DNA from: Sordaria brevicollis | Lineage: Eukaryota > Ascomycota > Sordariomycetes > Sordariales > Sordariaceae | NCBI GenBank assembly: GCA_033439795.1 | Contig: JAUTDP010000003.1 | Location: forward strand, 4,216,001 to 4,280,000 | Length of the DNA: 64,000 bases | Direction: 5' to 3' | Shown: one piece after another, positions 12,055-25,801 of the stretch | Layout: each line of letters starts with the position of its first letter | How positions within the stretch are numbered: position 1 is the stretch's first letter | The notes under the pieces: model-generated | What the model was told of the DNA's origin: nothing | Seen by the model: the letters and a program-made list of their open reading frames with translations, nothing else | Databases searched by the model: none | Position numbers and translations under genes: made by a program

Positions 12055-14132
12055 GATGAAGAGGTATCGGCGCAGGCGCGCTTCATTAATAAGTCAGGGA
12101 AGGAAGGCGTAGACGCAACCTGTGCCTAAACAGTGGCAGGAGTGGGCAGGGGCAGCCAATGGGTGGTTGCGTGTGTCACTGCCCAGTGGGAACTGAACAC
12201 CTCCAGTTGGAGGAACCCGCCTGCACGCCCAGGCTGAAGTACCACAGTACAGGTAGAGGTACCTTCCCAGCAGAGCCAAACAACCCGAGGCCCTGAGAGC
12301 TGAGGCGATTTGGAGCCCTGTAGCGAGGCTTGTTTTTTCGACTTTCAGTGGGATATTCAACAAATTGACCACCAGATTGGATGGAAAGTAGGGGCGCCGG
12401 GGCTCGCGAGTTTGTCGGTGCTGTTGCTGCCGTCCGCGGACGTTGTGCAGGTTGCAGGGGGGCCAGTCGACGCCGGAGGGTTCAATCGAGTACGTAAAAG
12501 AGCGTCCGGATTGGAAGGTACCACGACGGGGCCGCTTGGGTGGCTTCTGACGGGATCCACCGATTCGGGACCCTTTTTTTTGCAAGAGATCGATTGGGTT
12601 CGGAAATTAGAGTTTCAGAAACTGCGAGAGAAAAGGTTTTGTTGTAGGGTATAGGTAGGTATGAGGATGAGTCGAGGAGGTTCCTAGGAGGGATGTTGAC
12701 AGGTGGAAAGTTGGAGAGGTCGAAAGTGAGACCAGTTCGAGACTTCAACAGGTCCAAGTCCAAGGTCGAGTGGCCCGTGATAAGATAGAGGTAGTCGGTA
12801 GGATCTTCTTATCAACAACCTCTTTCACAAAGTTGGAGTGTTCGCCTCTTACTTATTTCGTTTCTACCTGCCTGGCGCAGCTCGTTGTCGTCACCTGAAA
12901 GGCCACACCTATGGTACCTAGTGTAGGGTATCTTTGGGTGCACAAGAGGTCCTCAGATAGTCGTCCTGCAGCGTGATCTCGTTTCCAGTCATCCAAGCGA
13001 ATGCCCAACAAGACCCCGACTTGGCTGCGAGGTGTGGTTTGCCGCTGCCCTATCGTGCTCGGGGAACCTGTAGTCCTGTACTACGATGCTTTGTCAGGGA
13101 GGGGGGGGGGGTGGTAATTGGGGTTGGTGCAGTGTCGGTCTTGGTGATCAGTCAGCGTGTCGTTAAACTCCTCCTGTCTTCCTACAACCGATCTCGAGAC
13201 GGGTTACAACAAATAAAAACCGGCCAAGTTTCGATTGTTGCATTCACACAGACATGAGGGGAAAATCGAGATCCGATCAATTTCTATACAGACAGGAATG
13301 ACCTTGATACTCAAAGTTGTCGCCGACTCGTTGCGGTGGACACGCAGCTGATAAGACACGCCGGGGAAGGACATGGCTGGCCTGTCACGGTGTTGGACAA
13401 CTATCTCACTCCCTTCCACATGTGCCATGCCTGGCGATATGTCTGAGATAGGGAGGTGTAACACGTCGAGTCGCCGCCCAGCTTTGTGACTTTCCGACTC
13501 CCGGTTCGTGGTCTCGTGGTACAGACCCCCAAGGCCCCAAATATGGCAAACAGAGAACATGATAAGCCTGAGACATCAGCCAAGCGTTTTAGGACGCTTG
13601 GGAACCATGTACGACCGTCCGCACTGCGACAGATCATTGCCGATTGATAAAGGGTGAAGTACGGTATAATAAGGTAGGTGTCGTTTTCTATAGTGCCATT
13701 CGGATAACATGATCTCTTTTGCTTGAAGCAGTCTATCAAGCGGAAGCCAAAGCCATCGAGGTACAGTAGGTCGTGATAGTCGTCTTGGTAGTGCAAATCC
13801 CCCATCGATACTATCTTGCTCGACTACCTCTACCTATAGACAACTCCTCGGAGGGCTCCGGCCTTCCTGATACGGCTTGAGCCTGCTATCAAAGGGTACT
13901 TGGCGGCAGGCGGACTTGTGCAAGAACACCAGCCTGTCTTGGCCCGTCCAGCAAGTATCGTCCGTTGTGGGGGTTCCGCCCCTTGTTCGTTCTTGTCATT
14001 CGGGCAACACACCTGGGCTTGTGTCCTGCACGGTACGACAATGCGCCTGCAGGTGACAAAGACTCTGTTTCTTTGATATCGCGCTTCACCGAGCTCTGTC
14101 TTACATCAGCTTCAGATATACGGGCACTTTTG
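12055..14132. other. Gene-free stretch, 2.1 kb, up to the first transposon block
   Basis: This contains the presumed promoter and leader of the 543-aa gene and then normal-GC DNA with no convincing ORF on either strand. A run of 11 G lies at 13101-13111. Composition stays normal until about 14,190, where the RIP-mutated tract begins just inside the inverted repeat at 14133-14157. Confidence 0.5.
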
Positions 14133-14157
14133 GGGCCCGATCGGCTCGCGCGCGCAA
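14133..14157 (+). repeat. Left terminal inverted repeat of the Harbinger-type element
   Basis: 25 bp, identical to the reverse complement of 25802-25826 (25/25). It starts GGGCCCGATCGG and ends in a CG-alternating run. Preceded by TTG. Confidence 0.9.
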
Positions 14158-14557
14158 AGGTAGCTGTAGGCGCTAGACCAGGGTAAAAAGTTACCTCTCG
14201 AGTTATAGAATTTCGGGCAGGGAAGGCTCTTTATATTGCAATTTTGCTAGGTGGAACCTAATAATCCGGTTTATCCCCAATTAAGACTAGGTATTAGAGC
14301 TCTTAAACCACTGCTAAATTATTGTACCGCTATTATATAGATGGTAATTAGGGATGTAAATAACGTAATTTTTATAGTATTATAAGTCTATATTATAATT
14401 ACCAACGATTAATCGCCAAAGTAATAATAAATTAGTACCCTATAATTGGCTATAGAAGTGGCTACCCCCAGTTACCTCCCCCCTAATACCCTTAGTAATA
14501 TTAATATTCTTAATATTAGTAGTTATAATATATAAACTCCTAATAATATTAATAATA

Positions 14558-14843
14558 TATAAAGTTATAGGTACGAGAGGGTAAGAGTAGGTCGCACAAG
14601 GTAAGTCTATTCTAGGAGAAAGACTTTAGCCTGGCTAGATATAAGTCTCTAACTAAGAGCTATCCTCTTTTATACTTATACGCTTCCCTATAAGTCCGGA
14701 ACGGTCGGCGTCCGGACTCCGAAATCCTTTCCTCCATATTATATCCTACCATCTTTATCTTATCCGCTATCTTATCTATCGTTTTAAACTACTATACCCT
14801 AATTATATAAATCCCCCTAAACCTTCCTAACGATACCTTTACA
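14558..14843 (-). repeat. LTR of element A (3' LTR), heavily RIP-mutated
   Basis: 286 bp and colinear with 21934-22219 without length change. Differences are overwhelmingly C/T and G/A. Shared unmutated landmarks include GGTCGGCGTCCGGACTCCG. Confidence 0.93.
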
Positions 14844-17800
14844 ACTATCCCCCCCCCTAAAAGCTACAATCCTTTATAATTCTAATATTAATTATTATAA
14901 TTTATAGAAAATTTTATTTCCCATTCTAAAAAACTTTATTTTCCATTCGTATATTATACTACGCCTCGGTTTTATTATACCATCTAACTATCTATTCCTA
15001 TCTTATATATTAACGTCACTCCCCCCCCGGCTAATTTAATCCCTAAACCGTACTACTATATAATAACTACCGCGGCGCCCGTAGGGGCGACGCTTCTACG
15101 CTAAATAATCTTATTAAAAGACCTAAAAACCGACCAGCGATATTTATATCGACGTATCGGACGAGGTAACAATCCCCGCCTATCCCGGCTATTTATATTA
15201 TACCGGTATTTCCGCGCCTACTGGCTACGGTATTACGGTAGTTAATCGGCTCCGCGGCTAATACTCGCCCCCTAAAGCTACTACTAAATTCCTAGAAGCT
15301 AACTCTAAAACGGTTCAACTTCCGCACATTATACGCCTTATTTACCATTTCGGCATTCTTTTTCCTTCGCGTCCTTTCCCTAAATAAAAAGCGTTTTACT
15401 TTAAATAATTAAGGATTTCGAAGGAGTTCCGAAATAGGATAAAAATTCTATCCCGAATTAAAATCGGAATTTTATTTAAAATCGGTTTTAAGGCTTAACC
15501 TAAACTACCTTTCCTCTTCCTAAAATTAAACCCCTATAATCCCTAAAATATAAGGAAAGATTTACTAGCCTCAACCGGTTAATTAGGCTAATAAAACTTT
15601 AATATATATTAATTATTTCTAGAAGCCGGAAATACTCTAAATTATATTATCGATTAACGACTATCTATTTTACGTAGCCGGTAATTTACCGTATTTCCCT
15701 AATTTAGAGAATCCTATTAATATCTATATTTATTAATTAGTTATAAACTTCTCTACGGCCTAAGCTGCCGTAGCTACTTTAAAACCGGCAACCCCTAGTA
15801 CCGCTTACGAATAAACGTTAAGGAGGAATTTACCGATTAATTCTAAATCCTCCCAATTCAATTATTTCGTCCTTATTGAACGGAAAATCCTTAATCTAAT
15901 AGGAAGTATTAGAATAGCTCTCCCCTCAATATATCGGATTCTCTATAATCCTAATAGAAAATCTACCGGCTATTCTAAATCCTCTTAATTTAATTACCTA
16001 TCTTTATTAGACGGAGAATTCCTTAGTCCAATAGAAATACTAAAGAGGCTCTTTTTCCAATTTTAATATTCGGATTCTCTAAACTCTTCGTAATTTTAAT
16101 TTACGGCTCGACGTAGCTACTTCCTAATTAATATTATATTAAAATATCCAAAATTAAACTACTAATCCCCGAGTACCTTACTTCCAATATAAGCTACCCC
16201 TAATTTATTCCGCTACGTAAATTTTTCGCTAACGATAATATTTCTTTTCCTATTAATAAATAAATTCTTAATTCCTATCCCCGTCGGAGTATATAATAAT
16301 TATTCGCCTATTAAATTTTATATATAATATTTTACATTATATTTAACGCTTATTATTCTCTATAATCGTAAAATAATAAATTTTTATTATATTATTTACG
16401 TTAATTATTCTATTTCCTATAATATTTTTACCTAATTTTCTAATACTTAGAGAACGCCTTTTACGCATTTTCGAAATACTCTTTAAATTCCTAAATATTA
16501 TATTCTATAAGCTACCCTACCTACTTAATTAAAAACTTTTAATTTATACCCACTCTTTAATAATCTACAATTTCTTTAACTTCCTACTCCTCCTATTTAT
16601 TATATAATTCCGGTAATAATATTTCGTAATCTCTGTCTTTTTTACTCTTTTAAAATTCTAATAAATTAATTAAAAAAATATTATATATCCGACTATATTA
16701 TATCGGTAGGACTATTTAATATATTTAAGAGTTAATTCTCTTTAATACTTTAATTTTAATATACGTAAATGCTAATTTCCTATTTTTAAATCGGAAATTC
16801 TTAATTAATAAGTTTATAACGTCGTTTAATTAAAATTCGATCGGCGTATACCTTTTATTATACCCCTTCTTCTATATTTCTATTGCTTAATTCTAATAAC
16901 GCTATATTACCTTATAAACTTCCTTTAATTTCTATAATCGCTTCTTTACGCTTTAAACTTTAATAAAATTCCGCCCTTTAATGTATTCGATTATATATAA
17001 ATAATAACTGTATAAAGCTTTAAACGGTAAAACCCTTATAATTATATATATAGAATTATTATACGCAAATTCCGCTTCCGGGAATTCCTTACTTTAAAAT
17101 ATAAAATCGCTTTTTAAAGTTCGGATACGCAAAATCTTCTCAATAATTTAATATAAATGTTCTATTTACCTATCCGTTTATAAGTAAAATATAATAAATA
17201 ATCTTCGCAAAATCCTATGTATTTTAGTAAACTCCTTCTAAAATTCGCTAATAAATAATTTATCCCTATTGTTTATAATTCCTAATAATAAACCGAATTG
17301 GCACTCTATGTACTTATATAATAAAAACGCTATAAAAATTATATTAAATATTTTAATAATAAATATAAATAAAGCTATTTTAATAAATTGGTTTACGATT
17401 ATTAAAATAACGTTATATATCTTCCCGTTGGCTTTTTAATTCGGCGGAAAATTAGTAATAAAATCGATATTAATTTTTTAAAAAAGTTACTCGGGTATTA
17501 ATAAAGATTAAAAGTTTTTGTAAAATCGGTATCGGGGTTTCTAAATCCCCTAACACAATTCGCACTTCGTAACGTACTCCTAAACGTTTTATATAAGGCC
17601 CTCCTAATAAAACTTCCTTTTAATAAATTCTAGGGTTTTAAACGTACTTATATAATTGGCCCTTAAATTATTATAATAAAAGCGTAAAATCTCCTTACGG
17701 AATAATCCTTCCTTAAAGATTATTAATTATTCTTTAAAATAAAAAACCCTTTAATTATTTAATTTATATCCCCCGACTATAATCCCTTTAAATTAAATAA

Positions 17801-18738
17801 TCGCTACTTATTTAATTAAATTTAAATCCCTAAGCTAAAATCCCTTTATAATAATATAAAATTCCCGGTTCGCTAAAGGTACTTAAAGGATTTTTCGGTA
17901 TATTATCTTCCTTACGACCTTACGTAATAAAATTTAAAGGAACGCTCCTTTTATCGACTATATTAATAAAATATTTTTTATAATAATAGCGGACCGCGTT
18001 ATTTATCGAATTTATTTAACGAAGGCGTAAATTATAGACTTCTCTCTATACCGGTATAGGATTTTAAAATTCAACTATTCTTTAATTATATTTAATAATT
18101 CCGAAATAAAGCTTAATTTCTTTTAAAAAGTTAATAAAACGTCGTTATAAATTATATCCCCCTTTATATAATTTAACCTCCTAAATAAACCGTCCGCTAA
18201 ATTCGTCTTCCCCGACCGGTACTTTATTTCGAAATCGAATTAAAATAATTAATAAACCTAACGAACTAGCCTTCTACGCAAATCGCTCACCGGCAATTCC
18301 GCAATACTCTTTAACGCTTTATAATTTATAAATATTATAAACGGCTTCGGAAATCCTTCCAAATAATATATTTAATAATTTAAATTAACTATAATAGCGA
18401 ATAACTCCTACTAGCCCGTATACCACTATTATTCTACGTCTATCAATTTCTTAAAAAAAAACGCCACGGAGTACTAAATATCTCCCGTAAATTAAAATAA
18501 AATTCCCAAAATAACCTTCTACGAAGCGTCTATTTCAATTTTAATCTTCTTAATAAAATCCTAATAATAAAGGATTAGTACCGTTATAAACGCTTCCTTC
18601 AAAGCCCGGAATACTTTATCGGCCTCCTTAATTTAATAGAACGCGCCCAACTTCCGCCCATTCTTACTCCCCTTCAACAAATTAATAATAAACCCCACTA
18701 TATAAAAATACTAATATACAAACCGTCGATAAAAATTA

Positions 18739-20335
18739 ATAAATCCTAAAAATATTTAAATATTATAAAAAGATTTAAACGTTAATTATTCCTAAACCGC
18801 CTTCACCCATTCGGGATCTATTATTACCCCTTCCGTAATAATTTAATAACCGAGGAAATCTATATAATCCTTATAAAATTCATATTTAAACGCTTTTATA
18901 AAAAGTTAAGTAGCGCGTAAACGCTCGAAAACTAAACGAAAATATTCGTTATACTCTTCCTTAAAATTCGAATAAATTAAAATATTATTAAAATATATTA
19001 CGTAAATACAATTAATAAATCCCGTAAATACTTTATATATATATATTTAAAATATAGTAAATACGTTTATAAACCCGAATAATATTATTATATATTCAAA
19101 ATAACCGTACCGTATTTTAAAAGCGGTTTTCTACTAATCCCCTTCCTTAATTCGGATCTAATAATACGTTTCGCGCAAATTAACCTTAAAAAATACTTTA
19201 ACGCCGATTATTCGGTCTATTAATTCGCTAATTAATAGTAACGGGTATCGATTTTTAATAATAATCTTATTTAATCCCCGGTAATCGATATACAATTATA
19301 ATATATTATCCTTCTTAAATATAAATAAAATCAATACCCTAATAGAATTTTAAGAATAGCGGATATAACCAATCCGTAAATTCTCCTTTAAATACTTATA
19401 TAACGTTTCTAATTATATAATAAATAAAAAGTAAATAAAAATATTAAATACCTCCTCCCCTTCTTTAAAAACGATTTCGTATTTAACGTTTAATAATTAT
19501 AATAACGCTTTAACCTTTTTTTTAGAAAATATATCCTCGAACCCTTCTAACGTTAGGGGAATATTATCCGCCGTACCTTTAGACGGCTCTTTATCTTCGT
19601 CTACATTTTTAAAATCCGGTTCCAATAAATTATATATTAAAATTAAATTAATAATATAAATTCGATTACTATATATTACTTTATACGCGAAAATTACAAT
19701 ATTAATAAGGGGTACCCCTTTAAATTCAAATTCGTTTTTATTAATATATATAATAATACCTTCAAAACCTATACCCAATATAAATAATAATAATAGTAAT
19801 ATCCGATTATCTCTTCGGATCGTATAGAATAATTAAGTAAATTCTCTTTCTTAACCCCTCTAATCCTTCAAAATAAATATTAACTTATACGCTCCGTAGT
19901 AACGCATTTTTCTACTATTTACACTTATTAAAATAAACAAAATACCGGTTTCTACTTTCTTTAACTTATACCTCTTTATAAAATTTTTATATATAATATT
20001 AACCTTTACTCCTAAATCCAAATTTATATATTCTTTTAATCGGCGACCCCTTAATATAATTAATATTATAAAAATCCTACCTAACCCGTTTCTTCCGGCC
20101 GTTTTAAAACTATTAACCCTATCGAACGACGGTTCTTCTATAGAACTTAATTTTTTACCGATTCTTTAATATTCGAAATATAATTATCTTCCCTATTATT
20201 ATTACGTCTAATATCTTATTCGGTGGTTACGCTTTAAATAATAACCTTCTCTCTCGGCCGGTCTTAATTATTTATTTTTCTATACTTCGTATAATTATAA
20301 ACGTAATATCCCTTATTTTTATAATTATAATAATT
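18739..20335 (-). pseudogene. gag-pol remnant of Ty3/Gypsy element A
   Basis: Reading the minus strand through RIP stops: at about 20335-20287 a CX2CX4HX4C zinc knuckle is visible with its Cys and His codons changed to Tyr (Y-YN-Y-KNKG-Y-YVYN-Y), each explained by G-to-A or C-to-T. At about 19300-19240 comes [10 protein letters not shown] followed by NRYPL, the Gypsy RT region that normally reads VDYRGLN and NRYPLP. At 19006-18969 the catalytic box reads YVIYFNNILIYS in place of Y(L/F)DDIL(I/V)YS, so both catalytic Asp are Asn. Further on DFLGY and INFYRRF-like motifs follow. RNase H and integrase should lie at 18.6-16 kb but I could not delimit them. Non-functional. Confidence 0.85.
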
Positions 20336-21933
20336 TAAGCCGGATTCGTTATTACCCCTATTCTATTTATTAAAGGATTAGTCTCTTTTACGGCTTTTAC
20401 GCCCTCTAAAATTGCGATCCTAATTACAATTTCGGTTATAATTTCAATTATAATCTTTATTATAATTAAAATGTTTATTATTTAAAGACCCCTTATAATG
20501 CGAAAATTATTTATTATAGCGACCTCTACCTATTTCGTCCTTCGGGGTTTATTTCTTATTTTTAAATTCGGTCCACTAACTTATTACCTTCGAAGTAATT
20601 TCTGCCGGGTTATTAATAGGGATTTAATACGTATAAAAATAATCGCGTACTTCCTTCTTCAATTAAAAGAAAAAATCGTATACTAATTATTTATTTGCAA
20701 CGACGTTCTTACTAAACTATTAGTAATTATATTAATATCGGTCCTATAATTTCTATAAATCCTTATTATCGTTTTAACGTATATAAAATAATTATTTTCT
20801 AATATCGAATTCGTAAACTTCGGGGGTAATATATTTTTTACGGATAAACCCTAAAAACTCTTCTTATATCGTAAATCGCTTTTAACCTTTATTATCGAAA
20901 AAGGTAACGGAATATATATATTATAAAATAGTTATAGAATTGTCGGCTTTAAAAAAGGCCTATTAAATAAATTAATAAATATTAATACTTTTACGAATTT
21001 AATTACCGTCTTCGATATTATCGATTTAATCTTCAATTTCGATACTTATATTATTCGTTATTAATTTACGAATGTTATACGTAGAGGGACGTAAATAGGA
21101 TTCCTTATTTCCCTAATTTATAATTTTTTATATAAATTATAATAATATTTATAAAAATTATAACGTTATTTCTACAAATTCTTAATATTCACGCCGTTTT
21201 ACGTACTTACGTTTATAAAACGTTCGCCGCCTATAATACTCCTACGCGGAAAAAAAGCTACTAGAACGGCCGGATCGGTTAAATCGGGTAAATAGGGAGC
21301 GGGAACGGGTTTAAGAATAGAAATAAACGCGAAATTAGGAGCGGGAATAGGAATAAAAACGAAAATAGGATTGAAAATATTCGTTTAATAAATAATTATA
21401 TATAAATAAGGAGCGGTTATACTAATTGGACTTTAAAAGGTTCTTACCCTAACGAAATTCCGCTTATAATTATTATTCCGCCCTATTAATATAGTACTCC
21501 TTCTATTAATAAAGGCTCTTAAAGCGGTAACGGTTAGAGGTATATAAATTCCTTATTAAGTACCGTTCTTTAAACCGTATTTAAATTTCTTATTTAAAGC
21601 CGCTTTTAGCCTCTTTACGTAATATAAATTCGGGTTATAGTTTATTATCGTTAATATTATTATATTTATTACCGGAATCTTTTAAAGCGGTACTATTCTC
21701 GGGTTCGTAAAACGCCGCCTCGCGATCGTCTTCCCTATATTTATTAGCAACCCCTTTATTAATAAAATCTTTAATTATATTATTAATAATACGTAGGTAA
21801 TTATACGTCTTTTATATCGGGCTTACGCTATTTTTATAGCGAAAATCAATAATGCTTTTTCCGTACGAATTCTCCTTACGCTTATTAACTATATTTATAA
21901 CCTTCGTTAATAGAATCGTAGAAATTAAAGAAT

Positions 21934-22219
21934 TGTAAAATTATAAGTACGAGAGGGTAAGAATAAGTCGTATAAGGTAAATCTATTCTAGGAGAAAAAT
22001 TTTAGCCTAATTAAATATAAGTCTCTGGTTAGGAGCTATCCTCTTTTATACTTGTACGCTTCCTTATAGGTCCGGAACGGTCGGCGTCCGGACTCCGAGA
22101 TCCTTTCCTCTATATTATATCTTGCTATCTTTATCTTATCCGCTATCTTATCCGTCGTCCTGGGCCACTGTGCCCTGGTTGTGTGGGTCCCCCTAGGCCT
22201 TCCTAGCGATACCCTTATA
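21934..22219 (-). repeat. LTR of element A (5' LTR), partly spared by RIP
   Basis: 286 bp. The last 65 bp or so (22,155-22,219) keeps many CpA/TpG sites, for example CTGGGCCACTGTGCCCTGG, where the other LTR is converted to TA-rich sequence. It ends in TA (from CA) directly before TAATA. Confidence 0.93.
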
Positions 22220-22889
22220 TAATAGTCCTAATACTAGTAAAATTAATAGTCTTAATATATAGACTCCTAATATTAATAATAGTTATAATATTTATAAGAA
22301 TTATAGTACTAACCCTCTTAATATTCCTAATTATAATATTATAATTACGTTTAGACTCCTATTATACCGCTGCCTATAGTAATTAGGGAAACGATTATAA
22401 TACCTTCTATAATATTCTTTATATTATAATTTATTCTAAAATTTATTCCTATACGTTGTAAATAAATTATATAAAAATATATTAACGACCGTTTTAATTT
22501 CGACTTTAGCGGAATTATTTTTTTTAACGTAATCGAATAAAAGGAGGAGGATTCGGTTATACCGGTAGGAATTAAGGAGGAATTTAATTCCCTTTTTCTA
22601 CCGGATAATAAAGATAATAAAAATATAATAAAAGTAATAAACAAATTACGTAAATAGTCGTAATTATTTAACGAAGAGGAAGTTAGTAAATTTTAACCTA
22701 AAAAGAAAAAAAAAATAAAAAAAATAAACGATTCCCTTACTTTATATATTTAATTATTCAAAGCCTATTTCGAATTAATTAAATATATTTAATAATCCTA
22801 TATTATAAGTACTTTAGAGATTATAAAAACCTTTAAGGGATTTTTATAAAATAAATATAAATTTTAGGTAAAAACCGTTTTTAAATAGA

Positions 22890-23500
22890 TTTAAAAAAAT
22901 GAAGAAGGAGAGGAAAATAGAATACTTACGTAGGGGTAATATTAGGATGCTTAGAAGCGCTTCAAAATTAAGACCCGCTATATTAAATAAATATTAGATA
23001 ATCGTATTAATATTAGATTCGATTACGTTATTAATAAAGTCGAATTTTTTAATATTTATTACGAATTATTTATTAAAGAATTTAGGCAAAAGGAGGGTAG
23101 TTAAATTCGTAATAAATTATATATATTTCTTGGTAATAAAGTATTCGATATATTAATAAGTATCCTATATAGGGAGAAAGTTATTAAATTATAAATGTAG
23201 TTAATAGAAGTTTTTAAAAAGAAGGGGAAGATAATTAATGTAATTATTATTACGGATAAATAATAAACGCGTTAATAGAAGGTTAAGGAGAGGGCCCAAA
23301 TTAAGCGCGATGAATGAAAGAAAGAAATAAATTCCGATTTATAAAAGGAGTTTTCTAATAAGGATAATACGGAGGATAAATAAGTCTTTTCGTATACAGT
23401 AACGATTCGATTAATTAAAAAATTCTCTATTAGATAAAGTAGTACTCTAATTATAATTTTTATTATTTAAATAATCGAAGTATTAAATAATGTAAAGCCC
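22890..23500 (+). pseudogene. Possible second gene remnant of the Harbinger-type element
   Basis: One plus-strand frame reads as a hydrophilic Lys/Glu/Gln-rich protein when its interruptions are treated as RIP products. Nearly all stops are TAA or TAG, expected from CAA, CAG or TGG. Visible pieces include RFKIKTRYIK, FDYVINKVEFFNIYYELF and KVKERAQIKRDE. PIF/Harbinger elements usually carry a second gene coding for a Myb/SANT-like DNA-binding protein, and position and orientation (opposite to the transposase) would fit. I do not recognise a SANT motif, so the assignment is inference. Confidence 0.4.
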
Positions 23501-24109
23501 GTTAGCGCTAAGGATATTAAATTAACGGTCGTTAATTTTTAAAATAATTATACGCGGGAGTTTTCTCTTAATATAATTATTAATATTATTAATTTATTTA
23601 TAATTAAAAAGGAGGCTATTATATAGAACGGTCTAAATTTAAAATTTAAAGAATTGAAGGTTAAGAAGTATATAATTAAAATAAAAGTAAATAGGAGGAG
23701 GAGGGGGGATAAATAGAATAGAATAGAGTATTATATTTTATAATTTTTTAGAATATCGGATTTTTTAATATATTAATTGCTATTAAATATAGAATTAGGG
23801 TTTATAAAATCCTATTTCCCTAAATTATTTATTAACGTTAATAGGGTATTTATATCCGTATATATTTAATATAACGTATTATATTAATTAAAAATTTTTA
23901 GCGTACTTTAATTCCCAGTTTAATAAATACGTTTAATATTATAAAATTACCCTAATATTTTAACTTTTAACGGTCTTCAATGCTATTAATAATAAAAATT
24001 AATAAAATATTCGAATAATTTAATTAAAATTAAATTTATTATTTACTATTATATAACCCCTCTTCCTTTTATTTTATACTCCTCTTTAATAACCACCTCC
24101 TTTATAATT

Positions 24110-25090
24110 ATTAAATAGCTTTTATAACGTTATAATATTAAATAATTAGGTCTTCGTTATATATATAATCGGCGCGTTTCTTTACCTCCTTAAAGATAAA
24201 TCCGAATTCTTCTAATTACTCCTTAGTATATCTTTTATACTAACGATAAATAAAATTATATAATCTAGTAACGGCGTATACTAAATCGATTTAAATTTCG
24301 ATTAGGTATTTAAGTGCCGATTCCCTTAATAATTTCGCTATCCTCTTTAATTAATTAAACGCTTATTCGATTAATATTCGATTTTGACTATATTTCAAAT
24401 TATATAATTCCTTTTTAATCTTTAATTATTATTATTAAAGGCTTCGCACTAATTTTATAAATAATAATATACGTTAGTAAATAGGATAAAAATACTATAT
24501 TATATATTAAAATTTATATTTATTAAATAATAGCGTTTAGGGGGAATTTTAAATCTATTTAAAAATACAATCTTTAATAATTTCGAATCTTATATAGACC
24601 CTTCTACGCCCGTAAATACGTACAAAAAGGATTTATTAAAACGTATTATAATAAATATATTTTAAAAAATATAATTCTTTCGATTACGTTAACGAATTTA
24701 TTCGGAAGCTTTTACCTTAATATAAATATAAATATTATTAATAGTATTAATAGCGCTACTAAATTATTAATTATTAATATTGAATTCGATTTCGGGGGAT
24801 ATATAATCGTCGTTAAATTAAATTACGAATTCTATATAAAAGCGGATAAAAATTAGTAATAAAGTTTTAATAATATTAGAAATAATCGATTAGATTATTT
24901 TGAAGAAGTAAATTACATTCCTTTAATTTTCGTTAAACACTATAATTTATAAGAAGATTATAATTTTTAATTTAATTATTTAATAACGGATATTACGGAG
25001 TCCGTCCTCTCTTTAATATAATTATTTAATTAAAATTCTAAATTCTTCGATTATTATACGAAATAATTCGTAAAATCGACGTTTAAAACC
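24110..25090 (-). pseudogene. PIF/Harbinger DDE transposase (DDE_Tnp_4-like) remnant
   Basis: The minus strand, read through TAA/TAG stops, gives in order: RRFYELFRIIIEEFRIL and REDGLRNIRY (N-terminal region); NENQRN...IISNIIKTLL, resembling the helix-turn-helix region that ends TVSNAIK; INNIYIYIKVKAS matching the first catalytic block (AIDGTHIPVK) with Asp changed to Asn; RNRKNYIFQNI matching YRNRKGYISQNV; VFTGVEGSI-DSKLLK matching the GW.GS.HDSRVL block with the second Asp kept; IPPKRYYLI matching PEGKYYLAD; and ELYNLKYSQNRILIEQAF followed by LKRIAKLL, matching the final (L)RN.IER.FG.LK catalytic Glu block, then LYNFI. This is the standard domain order of the family. It is clearly inactive. 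Exact ends are approximate. Confidence 0.82.
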
Positions 25091-25801
25091 ATTAAATAGG
25101 TATTTAACGAATTTAATAATATTAGTAAGATTACCCTCGTTAATAAGCTTTAATTCTTCTTCCTAATAATTACTTCCTATAATTTAAATAATAGTAATAA
25201 TTACTTAAATAGTTATAGTAAATACTATACCCCTCCTTTAGCGTTTAATTCTATTACTTTTATTTTCGTTATAATAATCGGGGTTACGTAGAAGTATAAT
25301 CGCTAATTATTAATATAATAAGTTATTTTATTATATTGCCTATATAAAATATTATACGTAATTAGTAGTATAATTACGGTATTAAAATTATATTCGAAAT
25401 TACGTATATAGCTTCCGGTTTAGAATCCTATAAAAAATTTATATTATTAGGGTATTTCAACGCCCAATAGCTCGTTAATTACGAATGCGAACTACTTCCT
25501 CCTCTCCTTATACGTATTAGAAGTATAGCCTCGAATCTACTTTTGAATAGAGTTAACTTTCCCTTTTTTAATTCGCTTAAATTCGTTTAAATTCATTTAC
25601 GTACGTTCTAAACTATTTTTAGAGCTTATAGGAGGTTCTATATTATAGTACCGAGTAGATTTAGTATACAAAATAGGCTGGCTCGAACTTCTAGAGAGGG
25701 AGCCACAAGGGGACTACTTTTGACTCCATTTATATATTAAAAAGGGGAAGGCGCTACGGGGTGGCCATTATACAATTGGCGCCCGTAAGAGAGGGAGGTT
25801 A

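Larger units (their letters stand above)
14558..22219 (-). mobile_element. Ty3/Gypsy LTR retrotransposon A (7,662 bp), RIP-inactivated
   Basis: Two 286-bp direct repeats (LTRs at 14558-14843 and 21934-22219) are flanked by identical 5-bp duplications TAATA (14553-14557, 22220-22224), the signature of a complete LTR-element insertion. LTR ends are TGTAAAG...CTTTACA, partly mutated to TA ends. The coding strand is minus, so the right LTR is the 5' LTR. A purine tract (complement of 14844-14859, CCCCCCCC-rich) adjoins the 3' LTR as a polypurine tract should. Minus-strand translation shows a gag-type zinc knuckle followed by Gypsy reverse transcriptase motifs, giving gag-pol order. RIP has placed stops throughout. 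The target was the non-coding left part of the Harbinger-type element. Confidence 0.93.

Noticed and set aside
14190..25700. Centromeric satellite or mitochondrial DNA insertion as the cause of the AT-rich tract
   Set aside because: LTR pairs, target duplications and transposase/RT motifs explain the tract, and AT enrichment with CpG kept but CpA lost is the RIP pattern.
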